Below, piece by piece: positions 1-7,114 of a stretch of 64,000 nucleotides of DNA (positions within the stretch are counted from its first letter, which is position 1; the number at the start of each line of letters is the position of its first letter). Made by a program: the position numbers and the translations under genes. This stretch comes from Streptomyces indicus (GTDB taxonomy: Bacteria; Actinomycetota; Actinomycetes; Streptomycetales; Streptomycetaceae): the NCBI RefSeq assembly GCF_900100315.1, contig NZ_FNFF01000011.1, positions 170,858 through 234,857 of the forward strand. Reading direction: 5' to 3'. Below the pieces are notes generated by a model that made no database searches, was not told the origin of the DNA, and was given only the letters and a program-made list of their open reading frames with translations.

Positions 1-459
1 CCGGACAGCGTCGAGGTGCCCGGCGTGGGTCGCGGTCTCGGTGATGACGTGCAGGACGACTTCACGGAGGTTGTCGTAGCGCCAGCCGTCGAAGAAGTGT
101 GGCCACCAGCGCAGGGGTGCGTCCGGGGCGGTGCCGGCGAGTATCGCATCGGAGAGCCCGCTCTCCTTGCGGTACAGGGCGAAAATCTCCTGCGCCGACT
201 TCTCCGGCGCAGGATCCCAAGCGTCGTCCTCGGAGCTCAGGATCTCTTCGATGGCGGCCCGTTCGCCCGCCGCGACGGCGCGGAACCAGAACTTCTCGTC
301 GTCCAGGGCGAGATGGTGCACGAGGCCCAGGCAGGTCCAGCCGGACGGTAGCACCGGGCGCCGAAGCGCTTCGTCATCGAGACCCTCGAGAGTGTCCAGG
401 ACATGCTTGCGCTTGTCGTTCAGGACGCCCAGCAGCGTCATCATCTCGGTGTCGGACAC
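1..459 (-). CDS. DinB-family protein (DUF664 type), 3' end cut by window
   Basis: Reading in from the window edge on the minus strand gives at least 153 codons without a stop, starting at a GTG whose G is shared with the TAG stop of the upstream glyoxalase gene (one-base overlap). The protein shows the DinB four-helix metal-site pattern: a first His pair in LVHHLALD near residue 50, and later HVITETATHAGHLD near residue 142, the usual His-x3-His region of DUF664/DinB proteins. Such proteins are mycothiol- or bacillithiol-dependent transferases or of unknown function; the substrate cannot be told here. Tight coupling to a glyoxalase-fold gene suggests a shared detoxification role, which is inference. 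The C-terminus lies outside the window. Confidence 0.85.
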   Translation of the reverse strand, partial: MSDTEMMTLLGVLNDKRKHVLDTLEGLDDEALRRPVLPSGWTCLGLVHHLALDDEKFWFRAVAAGERAAIEEILSSEDDAWDPAPEKSAQEIFALYRKESGLSDAILAGTAPDAPLRWWPHFFDGWRYDNLREVVLHVITETATHAGHLDAVR

Positions 460-842
460 TACTTAGCGACCTCCCAGACGTGGCCCGACGGGTCGGCGAA
501 GGTGGCGGTCCGGATGCCCCAGGGCCGGTCCTGGGGGCCGTTGAGGAGCCTCACCCCGCATTCCGCGAGTTTCTCGCAGACTGCGTCCACATCCTCCACC
601 TCGATCGTGATCTGGAAGCGCGCTCCGGCCTCGGGCCCCGCGACCTTCGAGGGCTCGACCAACTCACCGGCCTGGGAGGACTTCAGCAGGTTCACGAAGG
701 CGTTGCCGAAGTCGAAAACGACCGAGTCCGCGTCCTCGAAGACCGCCTTCAGGCCGAAGACGTCCTCGTAGAACTTCTTCGTCTCCACCAGATCTTCGAT
801 GAACAACGTGACGGGTCCGATGCCCTTGAACCAGGGCTCCAT
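459..842 (-). CDS. VOC/glyoxalase-fold protein
   Basis: A 127-residue single-domain vicinal-oxygen-chelate protein. It starts ITLFIEDL-like with the paired beta-alpha-beta-beta-beta modules (KKFYEDVFGLKAVFEDADS, then FQITIEVEDVDAVCEKL and RTATFADPSGHVWEVA). The closing DPSGHVWE segment is typical of the family. The ATG at 842 has AAGGGAGAGG about 6 nt upstream, so the longer reading frame running back to 959 is not needed. It is the first gene of a two-gene unit with the DinB gene, overlapping it by one base. VOC proteins include glyoxalases, dioxygenases and antibiotic-binding proteins. Nothing here fixes which one, so function is unassigned. Confidence 0.88.
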   Translation of the reverse strand: MEPWFKGIGPVTLFIEDLVETKKFYEDVFGLKAVFEDADSVVFDFGNAFVNLLKSSQAGELVEPSKVAGPEAGARFQITIEVEDVDAVCEKLAECGVRLLNGPQDRPWGIRTATFADPSGHVWEVAK

Positions 843-1101
843 CGCTGCGCCTCTCCCTTGAACGAGATTTCGAAAGATATGGACGCCCACACCGTATGCG
901 GCAGCGGTGACAACCAGGGTCCGCTGCGGAGGCAGCCCCTTTCCTTCCCTGCCGATCACCGCGAACTCGGACAGCCCGCCTGAGTGCCGGGCCCTGGGTA
1001 TCAGGGCGGCTGAGACGCGTGCCCCCGACCTGGAGCAAGATCATCGGTTGCTCGCATCGCGGACGAGGAAACCTCGCCCGGACACCTGCCGGTAAGGTGA
1101 C

Positions 1102-1182
1102 GAGTGGGCCGTGACTGGCGCGCTGAGATGGGATCAACCATCGGGGAGCGGCTCATGAACTGTGTGCCGTGCGCCTGGGCCG
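1102..1182 (+). promoter_or_regulatory. ZTP (pfl) riboswitch upstream of glyA
   Basis: The stretch carries the conserved blocks of the pfl/ZTP aptamer in the right order and spacing: CCGTGACTGGCG at 1109-1120, GGGATCAACCATCGGGGAGCG (split as GGGATCAACC at 1130-1139 and ATCGGGGAGCG at 1140-1150), and CCGTGCGCCTGGGC at 1167-1180, the 3' pseudoknot strand. ZTP riboswitches sense the purine intermediate ZMP/ZTP, which accumulates when 10-formyl-THF is short, and in actinobacteria often precede glyA. The glyA Shine-Dalgarno GGAGG at 1221 lies about 40 nt downstream with no clear T-tract terminator, which favours translational control (inference). Confidence 0.88.
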
Positions 1183-1234
1183 AACCGAGTACGACGAACC
1201 TGTACGCATCGTCTTCGTCCGGAGGTCCACCACC

Positions 1235-2692
1235 ATGACCGAGCCGTCCGCCGCCTCCACCGCCGCGGCCTCCTCCGCCTTCAACAGCGCCCTCGACGTG
1301 ATCCGCGCCGTCGAGCCGCGCGTGGCCGACGCCATCGGGCAGGAGCTCACCGACCAGCGCGAGATGCTCAAGCTGATCGCCTCCGAGAACTACGCGTCCC
1401 CGGCCACGCTGCTCGCCATGGGCAACTGGTTCAGCGACAAGTACGCCGAGGGCACCGTCGGCCGCCGCTTCTACGCCGGCTGCCGCAACGTCGACACCGT
1501 CGAATCCCTCGCCGCCGAGCACGCCCGCGAACTCTTCGGCGCCCAGCACGCCTACGCCCAGCCGCACTCGGGGATCGACGCCAACCTGGTCGCCTTCTGG
1601 TCCGTGCTCGCCGACCGCGTGGAGGCCCCCGCGCTGGAGCGTGCGGGTGCCCGCCAGGTCAACGACCTCACGGACGCCGACTGGGCCGAGCTGCGCCAGG
1701 CCTTCGGCAACCAGCGCATGCTCGGCATGTCCCTGGACGCGGGCGGCCACCTGACGCACGGCTTCCGGCCGAACATCTCAGGAAAGATGTTCGATCAGCG
1801 TTCGTACGGCACCGACCCCGCCACCGGCCTCCTCGACTACGAGGCCCTGCGCAAGACGGCCCGTGACTTCAAGCCGCTGATCATCGTCGCCGGGTACTCC
1901 GCCTACCCCCGTCTCGTGAACTTCCGCATCATGCGCGAGATCGCCGACGAGGTCGGTGCCACGCTCATGGTCGACATGGCGCACTTCGCCGGGCTCGTCG
2001 CCGGCAAGGTGCTCACGGGTGACTTCGACCCGGTGCCGCACGCGCAGATCGTCACGACCACCACGCACAAGTCGCTGCGTGGCCCGCGCGGCGGCATGGT
2101 GCTGTGCGACGACTCGCTCAAGGACCAGGTGGACCGCGGGTGCCCGATGGTGCTGGGCGGCCCGCTGCCGCATGTGATGGCGGCCAAGGCGGTCGCGCTC
2201 GCCGAGGCCCGGCAGCCCTCCTTCCGTGACTACGCGCAGCGTGTGGTCGACAACTCCCGTGCCCTTGCCGAGGGGTTGATGCGCCGCGGTGCCACGCTGG
2301 TGACGGGCGGCACGGACAACCACCTCAACCTGATCGACGTCGCTTCGTCGTACGGCCTCACCGGCCGGCAGGCCGAGTCGGCGCTGCTGGACTCCGGTGT
2401 GGTCACGAACCGCAACGCGATCCCGGCCGACCCGAACGGCGCCTGGTACACCTCCGGCATCCGCATCGGCACCCCCGCCCTGACCACGCGCGGTCTGGGC
2501 ACGGCCGAGATGGACGAGATCGCGGGCCTGATCGACACGGTGCTGAAGGCCGCCGAGCCGGGCACGACGAAGTCGGGTGCCGCGTCGAAGGCCCAGCACG
2601 TCCTTGACGAGAAGGTCTCGGACGAGGTGGCCCGCCGCGCCACGGATCTGCTGTCCGGCTTCCCGCTCTACCCGGGGATCGACCTCACCTGA
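1235..2692 (+). CDS. glyA: Serine hydroxymethyltransferase
   Basis: Encodes a 485-residue PLP enzyme of the serine hydroxymethyltransferase family, converting serine plus THF to glycine plus 5,10-methylene-THF. Visible family features are LIASENYASPA near residue 50, the Tyr-rich GRRFYAGC region, HSGIDAN, the DMAHFAGLVA block, and the PLP-lysine motif TTTTHKSLRGPRGG near residue 285. It is longer than the usual ~420-residue GlyA because of inserts around residue 150, typical of the second SHMT of streptomycetes. The ATG at 1235 has GGAGG 9 nt upstream and was chosen over the in-frame upstream codon at 1169, which lies inside the riboswitch. Regulation is probably through that riboswitch. The next gene is convergent, so glyA is monocistronic. 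Confidence 0.96.
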   Translation: MTEPSAASTAAASSAFNSALDVIRAVEPRVADAIGQELTDQREMLKLIASENYASPATLLAMGNWFSDKYAEGTVGRRFYAGCRNVDTVESLAAEHARELFGAQHAYAQPHSGIDANLVAFWSVLADRVEAPALERAGARQVNDLTDADWAELRQAFGNQRMLGMSLDAGGHLTHGFRPNISGKMFDQRSYGTDPATGLLDYEALRKTARDFKPLIIVAGYSAYPRLVNFRIMREIADEVGATLMVDMAHFAGLVAGKVLTGDFDPVPHAQIVTTTTHKSLRGPRGGMVLCDDSLKDQVDRGCPMVLGGPLPHVMAAKAVALAEARQPSFRDYAQRVVDNSRALAEGLMRRGATLVTGGTDNHLNLIDVASSYGLTGRQAESALLDSGVVTNRNAIPADPNGAWYTSGIRIGTPALTTRGLGTAEMDEIAGLIDTVLKAAEPGTTKSGAASKAQHVLDEKVSDEVARRATDLLSGFPLYPGIDLT

Positions 2693-2740
2693 GCCGGTGT
2701 GCCGCGGGGGTGCTCTTCCTTCGGGCGGGGCACCTCCGCG

Positions 2741-3505
2741 TCACCGGTCGATCAGCTCCCCGCGCGGCCCTTCCTCGCGGGCGAGTGCCCTGGCCTCCTT
2801 GGCCTCCCTCAACCTCGCGGGCAGGGCGGGCAGTCGGCGGGCCATCGGGCGGATGCCGAGGACCAGGGCGGCGCCGGCGGCTATGCCCGGCAGGGCCCAC
2901 CACCAGCCGGTGGTGGCCGTGGGGGAGGCGGTGGTGGTGGGCCGGGCGTCCGGGGTGGCGGCCGGTCCCGCGCCTGCGGGCTCGGTCTCGCCGGGCGCCG
3001 GGGTGAGGGGTTCCGTGGCCTCGCCCGCCGCGGACGACGCGTCGAAGAGGCCGAGCCGGTCGAGGAGTGCGTTCAGTTCGCCGGGCTGCTTCGCCAGGTG
3101 CCAGACGCCCTTGCTGAGGTCGGGAGCCATGCCCTCGTGGTCGACGACCGTGTGGATCCAGACCTTGTAGTCGCTGGTGCCGGGCAGCATCGCGTAGACC
3201 CGGTCCACGCGCCACGGCTGCGTGTCGTGGATCATCCACGTGACATTGACCATCTGGCCGTCCATCAGCGTCTCCATGGGCGGGGCTTTGTCCCCGGCGA
3301 TGTCGCGGCCGACCAGCAGCAGCTGCTCCAGCTCCCGGTAGGTCTCTTCCTGGCCGTAGAGCGCCGCGGCCCGCGCGTTCGTCGGTGAGGCGAGCAGCAC
3401 GCTCGTGGGGCCGCCCGCCGTGGCGCCCGGCGCTCCCAGCAGGACCAGGGCGAGTCCGGCCACGAGTGCGCCGAGCGCGGTCGCCAACTTCCGTACCGTA
3501 CGCAT
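2741..3505 (-). CDS. Secreted/membrane-anchored protein of unknown function
   Basis: A 254-residue protein with an N-terminal signal peptide (KLATALGALVAGLALVLLG, Ala-rich cleavage region about residue 30), an extracytoplasmic domain of about 150 residues, a Thr/Pro-rich linker (residues 160-195) and one C-terminal transmembrane helix (WWWALPGIAAGAALVLG) followed by a basic cytoplasmic tail. This is the layout of a sortase-like-tail or single-pass surface protein, but I see no LPxTG motif. It lies downstream of, and in the same direction as, the ECF sigma and anti-sigma-like genes, separated by 222 bp, so it may or may not be co-transcribed. The ATG at 3505 follows GGGGGAA. I do not recognise the family. 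Confidence 0.75.
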   Translation of the reverse strand: MRTVRKLATALGALVAGLALVLLGAPGATAGGPTSVLLASPTNARAAALYGQEETYRELEQLLLVGRDIAGDKAPPMETLMDGQMVNVTWMIHDTQPWRVDRVYAMLPGTSDYKVWIHTVVDHEGMAPDLSKGVWHLAKQPGELNALLDRLGLFDASSAAGEATEPLTPAPGETEPAGAGPAATPDARPTTTASPTATTGWWWALPGIAAGAALVLGIRPMARRLPALPARLREAKEARALAREEGPRGELIDR

Positions 3506-3686
3506 GCGTTCCCCCAGAGCGTCCCGAGCGCGGCCTGTCCGCGCCGATTCACTTCTGGTACACCGCCCGCCACCGCCGGGTTCCCCTTTTCCGCGGGCGA
3601 TTTTCCGTACGGCGGCGGGGCGGTGGCGGGACGGCGGTGCGCGGCTGGTCACCGCGGGCAGGCGCCTACCTGTTCCGCGCGGCTGC

Positions 3687-3740
3687 CCACCGACGCACGC
3701 GAGGTCATTCCACCGACGCGCGTGAGGTCATTCCACCGAG
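3687..3740. repeat. 23-bp tandem repeat across the end of the anti-sigma-like gene
   Basis: Two full copies (3687-3709, 3710-3732) and a partial third (3733-3740) of a unit beginning CCACCGACGC on the plus strand. Copy one differs from copy two at two positions. On the minus strand each unit contains GTGGAATGA, so the stop codon of the gene ending at 3728 is duplicated in the downstream copy. Confidence 0.85.
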
Positions 3741-4528
3741 GCCGCGACCTCCAGCGCCCGGTCCCGCAGATCGATCCCCTCGAGCCGCAGGGTCAAAGGG
3801 GTGCCGGTGTCCGTCTTCTCCCACAGGAGGGTCGGGCCGGCCGAGCGCACGGTCGTCGAGTACGGATTCCGGGCCGCGTCGAGCAGGTCGATCCGCAGCT
3901 TGTGCGGCTCGTCGAACCAGAGCCCTTCGCCGGAGCCGCGCACCGTCACCGGCTCGTACGGGACGCGCGTGGTCTTCCAGAAGACCGGGTCGATCGTCGC
4001 CTTGAACTGGTCGAGCCGTATCACCGAACCGTCCGAGGCGCGCCAGCACAGCGAGAGCACCCGGCGGTCACCGGACACCGCGGCCGTGGGCCGCCCGCTC
4101 AACTGCCGTGGCAGCACGGCCTCGAAGCCCGCCTCGCGCTCCGCCTCCTCGACGGAAAGCCCCTGGCCGCAGCCCGGTACGGGGGAGGGCGGCGGGAGGG
4201 AGGCGGAGGGGTCGTGGCGGACCTCGACCCCGCCGAAGTCGAACCAGTCCGCGACGGCCGCGCGCACCGGAGGGGTCAGGACCGCGACGATCAGGAGACC
4301 GGTCAGCGCCGCCGCGGTCCGCGCGCGCCGCACACGGAGCCAGCCGCGCAGCCGCTCGCGGCGGCTGGGCGGCTGGGCGACCGGGGTCGGCACCTGCTCG
4401 GCGACGATCTGTGCCAGCACCCGCTCGGCCATCGTCCGTCCGTCGACCCCGGGCAGGGTCATCCGGCCCTGGAGCAGCCGCAGCTCCTCCTCGACGCGCC
4501 TTCGCCTGGCCTCCTGGTCCTCACCCAC
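3728..4528 (-). CDS. Anti-sigma-factor-like single-pass membrane protein
   Basis: A 266-residue protein: a cytoplasmic N-terminus of about 80 residues with a coiled, Glu/Arg-rich segment (QEARRRRVEEELRLLQ), one transmembrane helix near residue 95 (TAAALTGLLIVAVLTPPV) and an extracytoplasmic domain of about 160 residues containing the GLSVEEAEREAGFEAVLP block seen in sporulation/anti-sigma sensor domains. It has no zinc-binding HxxxCxxC, so it is not a ZAS-type anti-sigma. The GTG at 4528 overlaps the sigma stop by 8 bp and is preceded by GGAGGTGA, so translational coupling is strong. By position it is the partner of the ECF sigma. The inhibitory role is inference from context. Confidence 0.8.
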   Translation of the reverse strand: MGEDQEARRRRVEEELRLLQGRMTLPGVDGRTMAERVLAQIVAEQVPTPVAQPPSRRERLRGWLRVRRARTAAALTGLLIVAVLTPPVRAAVADWFDFGGVEVRHDPSASLPPPSPVPGCGQGLSVEEAEREAGFEAVLPRQLSGRPTAAVSGDRRVLSLCWRASDGSVIRLDQFKATIDPVFWKTTRVPYEPVTVRGSGEGLWFDEPHKLRIDLLDAARNPYSTTVRSAGPTLLWEKTDTGTPLTLRLEGIDLRDRALEVAASVE

Positions 4529-5138
4529 TCCTCTCACCTCCCTCCGGGCGTATGGCGGGGACATCGTCCGCGGGCAGCAGCCTGCCCAGTTTCTTCAGGG
4601 CGCGGTTCAGCCGGGACTTCACGGTGCCACGCGGCCAGCCCAGCGTCTCGGCCGTCTCCGCCTCGTCCATCTCCAGCAGATAGCGGCAGGTGACGACGGC
4701 ACGCTGGTCGTGGCTCAGCCGGCCGAGCGCGGTGTGCAGGGCGGTCCGCTGCTCCTGGGCGAGAGCCGCGAAGGCCGGGTCGGCCGCGTCCGGTATCCGC
4801 GGCTCGGCTCCGAGCAGCGCCGCCTCGCGTCCGACGAGCGCTCTGAGCCGGCCGGCCGAGCGCACTGTGTTCCTCGTCTCATTCACCACGATCTGAAGGA
4901 GCCAGGGCTTGAAGGCGGAGCCGTCCCGGAAGCGGCCGAGGGACTGGTAGGCCTTGAAGAAGGCCGCCTGTACGACGTCCTCGGCGTCGGCGCCCGCGCC
5001 GAAGGCGACCGCGGCGCGCAGTGCGACCGGGGTGTGGGCGCGCACCAGCTCCGCGTACGCCTCCGCCTCGCCGGCGCGCACCCGGGCGATCACCGAGCCC
5101 TCGTCGACGACGATGCGAGCCCCCTCCCGCGTTCTCAC
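4521..5138 (-). CDS. ECF-family RNA polymerase sigma factor
   Basis: A 205-residue sigma-70 group 4 protein. Region 2 runs from about residue 25 to 90 (RAHTPVALRAAVAFG, then ADAEDVVQAAFFKAYQSLGRFRDGSAFKPWLLQIVVNETRN) and region 4 from about 135 to 190 (LSHDQRAVVTCRYLLEMDEAETAETLGWPRGTVKSRLNRALKKL). It directs promoter-specific transcription by core RNA polymerase. The downstream membrane protein overlaps it by 8 bp. The GTG at 5138 was chosen because it sits exactly where a transcript from the upstream GGAACC/TGTATC promoter would begin, and no Shine-Dalgarno is present. The longer ORF to 5264 runs through that promoter. Confidence 0.92.
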   Translation of the reverse strand: MRTREGARIVVDEGSVIARVRAGEAEAYAELVRAHTPVALRAAVAFGAGADAEDVVQAAFFKAYQSLGRFRDGSAFKPWLLQIVVNETRNTVRSAGRLRALVGREAALLGAEPRIPDAADPAFAALAQEQRTALHTALGRLSHDQRAVVTCRYLLEMDEAETAETLGWPRGTVKSRLNRALKKLGRLLPADDVPAIRPEGGERSG

Positions 5139-5144
5139 ACCTTT

Positions 5145-5172
5145 GATACACCGGAAGCCCGAGATCGGTTCC
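5145..5172 (-). promoter_or_regulatory. Candidate ECF-type autoregulatory promoter, leaderless
   Basis: On the minus strand, GGAACC (5172-5167), a 16-bp spacer, then TGTATC (5150-5145). GGAAC-type -35 elements with 16-17 bp spacing are typical of ECF sigma promoters. The expected start point falls on the GTG at 5138, so the mRNA would be leaderless. That the sigma factor recognises its own promoter is inference. Confidence 0.5.
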
Positions 5173-5329
5173 GGTCGGGAGGCGATCAGTTTCACCGGCC
5201 CGCGCAGCCATGCGGCGCGGGTCCACACGGCCATGCGGCGCGGGCCCGCCCGGCCATGCGGCACGGCTCCGCACGAGCAGCAGCACGGGTCTGCGCAAGC
5301 ACTTTCACGAGCCTGAGAGAATGGTCCGC

Positions 5330-6343
5330 ATGGCCACTGACCGACCCCGCGTGCTCTCCGGAATCCAGCCCACGGCAGGCTCGTTCCACCTCGGCAACTA
5401 CCTCGGCGCCGTGCGCCAGTGGGTTGCGCTGCAGGAGTCCCACGACGCCTTCTACATGGTCGTCGACCTGCATGCGATCACCGTGCCGCAGGACCCGAAG
5501 GAGCTGCGCGCCAACACCCGGCTCGCCGCGGCCCAGCTGCTCGCGGCCGGTCTCGACCCCGAGCGCTGCACCCTGTTCGTGCAGAGCCACGTGCCCGAGC
5601 ACGCCCAGCTCGGCTGGGTCATGAACTGCCTCACGGGCTTCGGCGAGGCCTCCCGTATGACGCAGTTCAAGGACAAGTCGGCGAAGCAGGGCTCGGACCG
5701 CGCCACGGTCGGCCTGTTCACGTATCCGATCCTCCAGGTCGCGGACATCCTGCTGTACCAGGCCAACGAGGTGCCGGTCGGCGAGGACCAGCGGCAGCAC
5801 ATCGAGCTCACGCGCGACCTCGCGGAGCGGTTCAACGGCCGGTACGGGCAGACGTACACGGTGCCGAAGCCGTACATCCTCAAGGAGACGGCGAAGATCT
5901 TCGATCTCCAGGACCCGACGGCCAAGATGAGCAAGTCCACGGCCAACCCCAAGGGCCTGATCAATCTGCTCGACGACCCGAAGGCGACCGTCAAAAAGGT
6001 CAAGAGCGCGGTCACCGACACCGAGATGGAGATCCGCTTCGACCCGGAGGCCAAGCCCGGCGTCAGCAACCTCCTCACCATCTACTCCACCCTCACCGGC
6101 ACCGGTATCGCGGAACTGGAGCAGAAGTACGCGGGCAAGGGCTACGGTGCGCTCAAGACGGATCTCGCCGAGGTCATGGCCGAGTTCGTGACCCCGTTCC
6201 GTACGCGTACGCAGGAGTACCTGGACGACCCGGAGACCCTGGACTCGATCCTCGCCAAGGGCGCGGAGAAGGCCCGTGCGGTCGCCGCGGAGACCCTCGC
6301 CACCACGTACGAGCGGATCGGGTTCCTGCCCGCCAAGCACTGA
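5330..6343 (+). CDS. trpS: Tryptophanyl-tRNA synthetase
   Basis: A 337-residue class Ic aminoacyl-tRNA synthetase that charges tRNA-Trp. The HIGH-like signature is GSFHLGNYLGAV at residues 15-26; the KMSKS loop appears as TAKMSKSTAN around residue 200. LFTYPILQVADILLYQ and VGEDQRQHIELTRDLA are typical of bacterial TrpRS. Length fits the family (about 330-340). Two in-frame ATGs lie at 5321 and 5330; GAGAGA at 5315 is better spaced for the second. It stands alone between the divergent ECF sigma gene and a downstream RNA-ligase-like gene 180 bp away. I see no leader peptide rich in Trp codons, T-box or attenuator upstream. Confidence 0.96.
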   Translation: MATDRPRVLSGIQPTAGSFHLGNYLGAVRQWVALQESHDAFYMVVDLHAITVPQDPKELRANTRLAAAQLLAAGLDPERCTLFVQSHVPEHAQLGWVMNCLTGFGEASRMTQFKDKSAKQGSDRATVGLFTYPILQVADILLYQANEVPVGEDQRQHIELTRDLAERFNGRYGQTYTVPKPYILKETAKIFDLQDPTAKMSKSTANPKGLINLLDDPKATVKKVKSAVTDTEMEIRFDPEAKPGVSNLLTIYSTLTGTGIAELEQKYAGKGYGALKTDLAEVMAEFVTPFRTRTQEYLDDPETLDSILAKGAEKARAVAAETLATTYERIGFLPAKH

Positions 6344-6368
6344 GCCGGGACCGCCCGACCCGCACACC

Positions 6369-6395
6369 GCCGGCGCCGCCCCGTGCCGCGCCGGC
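6369..6395. terminator. Hairpin after trpS, in a repeat-rich spacer
   Basis: GCCGGCG (6369-6375) pairs with CGCCGGC (6389-6395) 26 bp past the trpS stop, without a T tract, as usual in high-GC terminators. The rest of the 180-bp spacer to 6524 holds a perfect 12-bp palindrome CCCTGGCCAGGG (6409-6420), a second CCCTGGCCAG 24 bp on (6433), and two CTGCAG sites (6474, 6488). Their role is unknown. Confidence 0.4.
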
Positions 6396-6524
6396 ACCGA
6401 TCGCAGGCCCCTGGCCAGGGACGGACCAAGGACCCTGGCCAGAAGCCCGGTGTGCGCGACACACTGGCAGCGCCTGCAGCACTGCCTCTGCAGAGCCGAT
6501 CAAGGACCGAAGAAGGAGCACGAC

Positions 6525-7106
6525 GTGGGGACCGTAACGCTCGGCGTTTCGATCGCGGTCCCGGAGCCCCATGGCAGCCTGCTCCAGGAGCGGCGCGCGG
6601 GCTTCGGCGACCCCGCGGCGCACGGTATCCCGACGCATGTCACGCTCCTGCCGCCGACCGAGGTCGACGCGGCGGACCTGCCGGCGATCGAGGCGCACCT
6701 CGCGGAGGTGGCCGCGGGCGGCCGGCCTTTCCCGATGCGTCTGTCCGGTACCGGAACGTTCCGCCCGCTCTCGCCCGTCGTCTTCGTCCAGGTGGTCGAG
6801 GGCGCCGAGGCCTGCACCTGGCTGCAGAAGCAGGTCCGTGACGCCTCGGGTCCGGTGGCGCGCGAGCTGCAGTTCCCGTACCACCCGCATGTGACCGTCG
6901 CACACGCCATCGACGAGGCGGCCATGGACCGCGCCTACGAGGAGCTGTCCTCCTACGAGGCGGAGTGGTCCTGCACCGGCTTCGCGCTCTACGAGCAGGG
7001 CGCGGACGGGGTCTGGCGCAAGCTGCGCGAGTTCCCCTTCGCAGGCCCCGCGGTGCCGCCGCAGGCCGCGGCGCCCGCCGACCACGGCACGCTGCCGGCC
7101 CGCTGA
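6525..7106 (+). CDS. 2'-5' RNA ligase / 2H phosphoesterase family protein
   Basis: A 193-residue protein with the two His-x-Thr signatures that define the 2H phosphoesterase superfamily: THVTLLPP near residue 38 and HPHVTVAHA near residue 125, spaced as in bacterial ThpR/LigT. Members hydrolyse 2',3'-cyclic phosphodiesters or ligate RNA ends; which activity applies is not evident. The GTG at 6525 has AGAAGGAG 9 nt upstream. The C-terminus carries a 15-residue Ala/Pro-rich tail. The following lipoprotein gene begins 8 bp after the stop, so the two are probably co-transcribed, although no functional link is obvious. Confidence 0.88.
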   Translation: MGTVTLGVSIAVPEPHGSLLQERRAGFGDPAAHGIPTHVTLLPPTEVDAADLPAIEAHLAEVAAGGRPFPMRLSGTGTFRPLSPVVFVQVVEGAEACTWLQKQVRDASGPVARELQFPYHPHVTVAHAIDEAAMDRAYEELSSYEAEWSCTGFALYEQGADGVWRKLREFPFAGPAVPPQAAAPADHGTLPAR

Positions 7107-7114
7107 GCGGGATC

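Noticed and set aside
1001..1759. Minus-strand ORF covering the riboswitch and glyA start
   Set aside because: It overlaps the ZTP aptamer and the beginning of glyA on the other strand and has shadow-frame composition.
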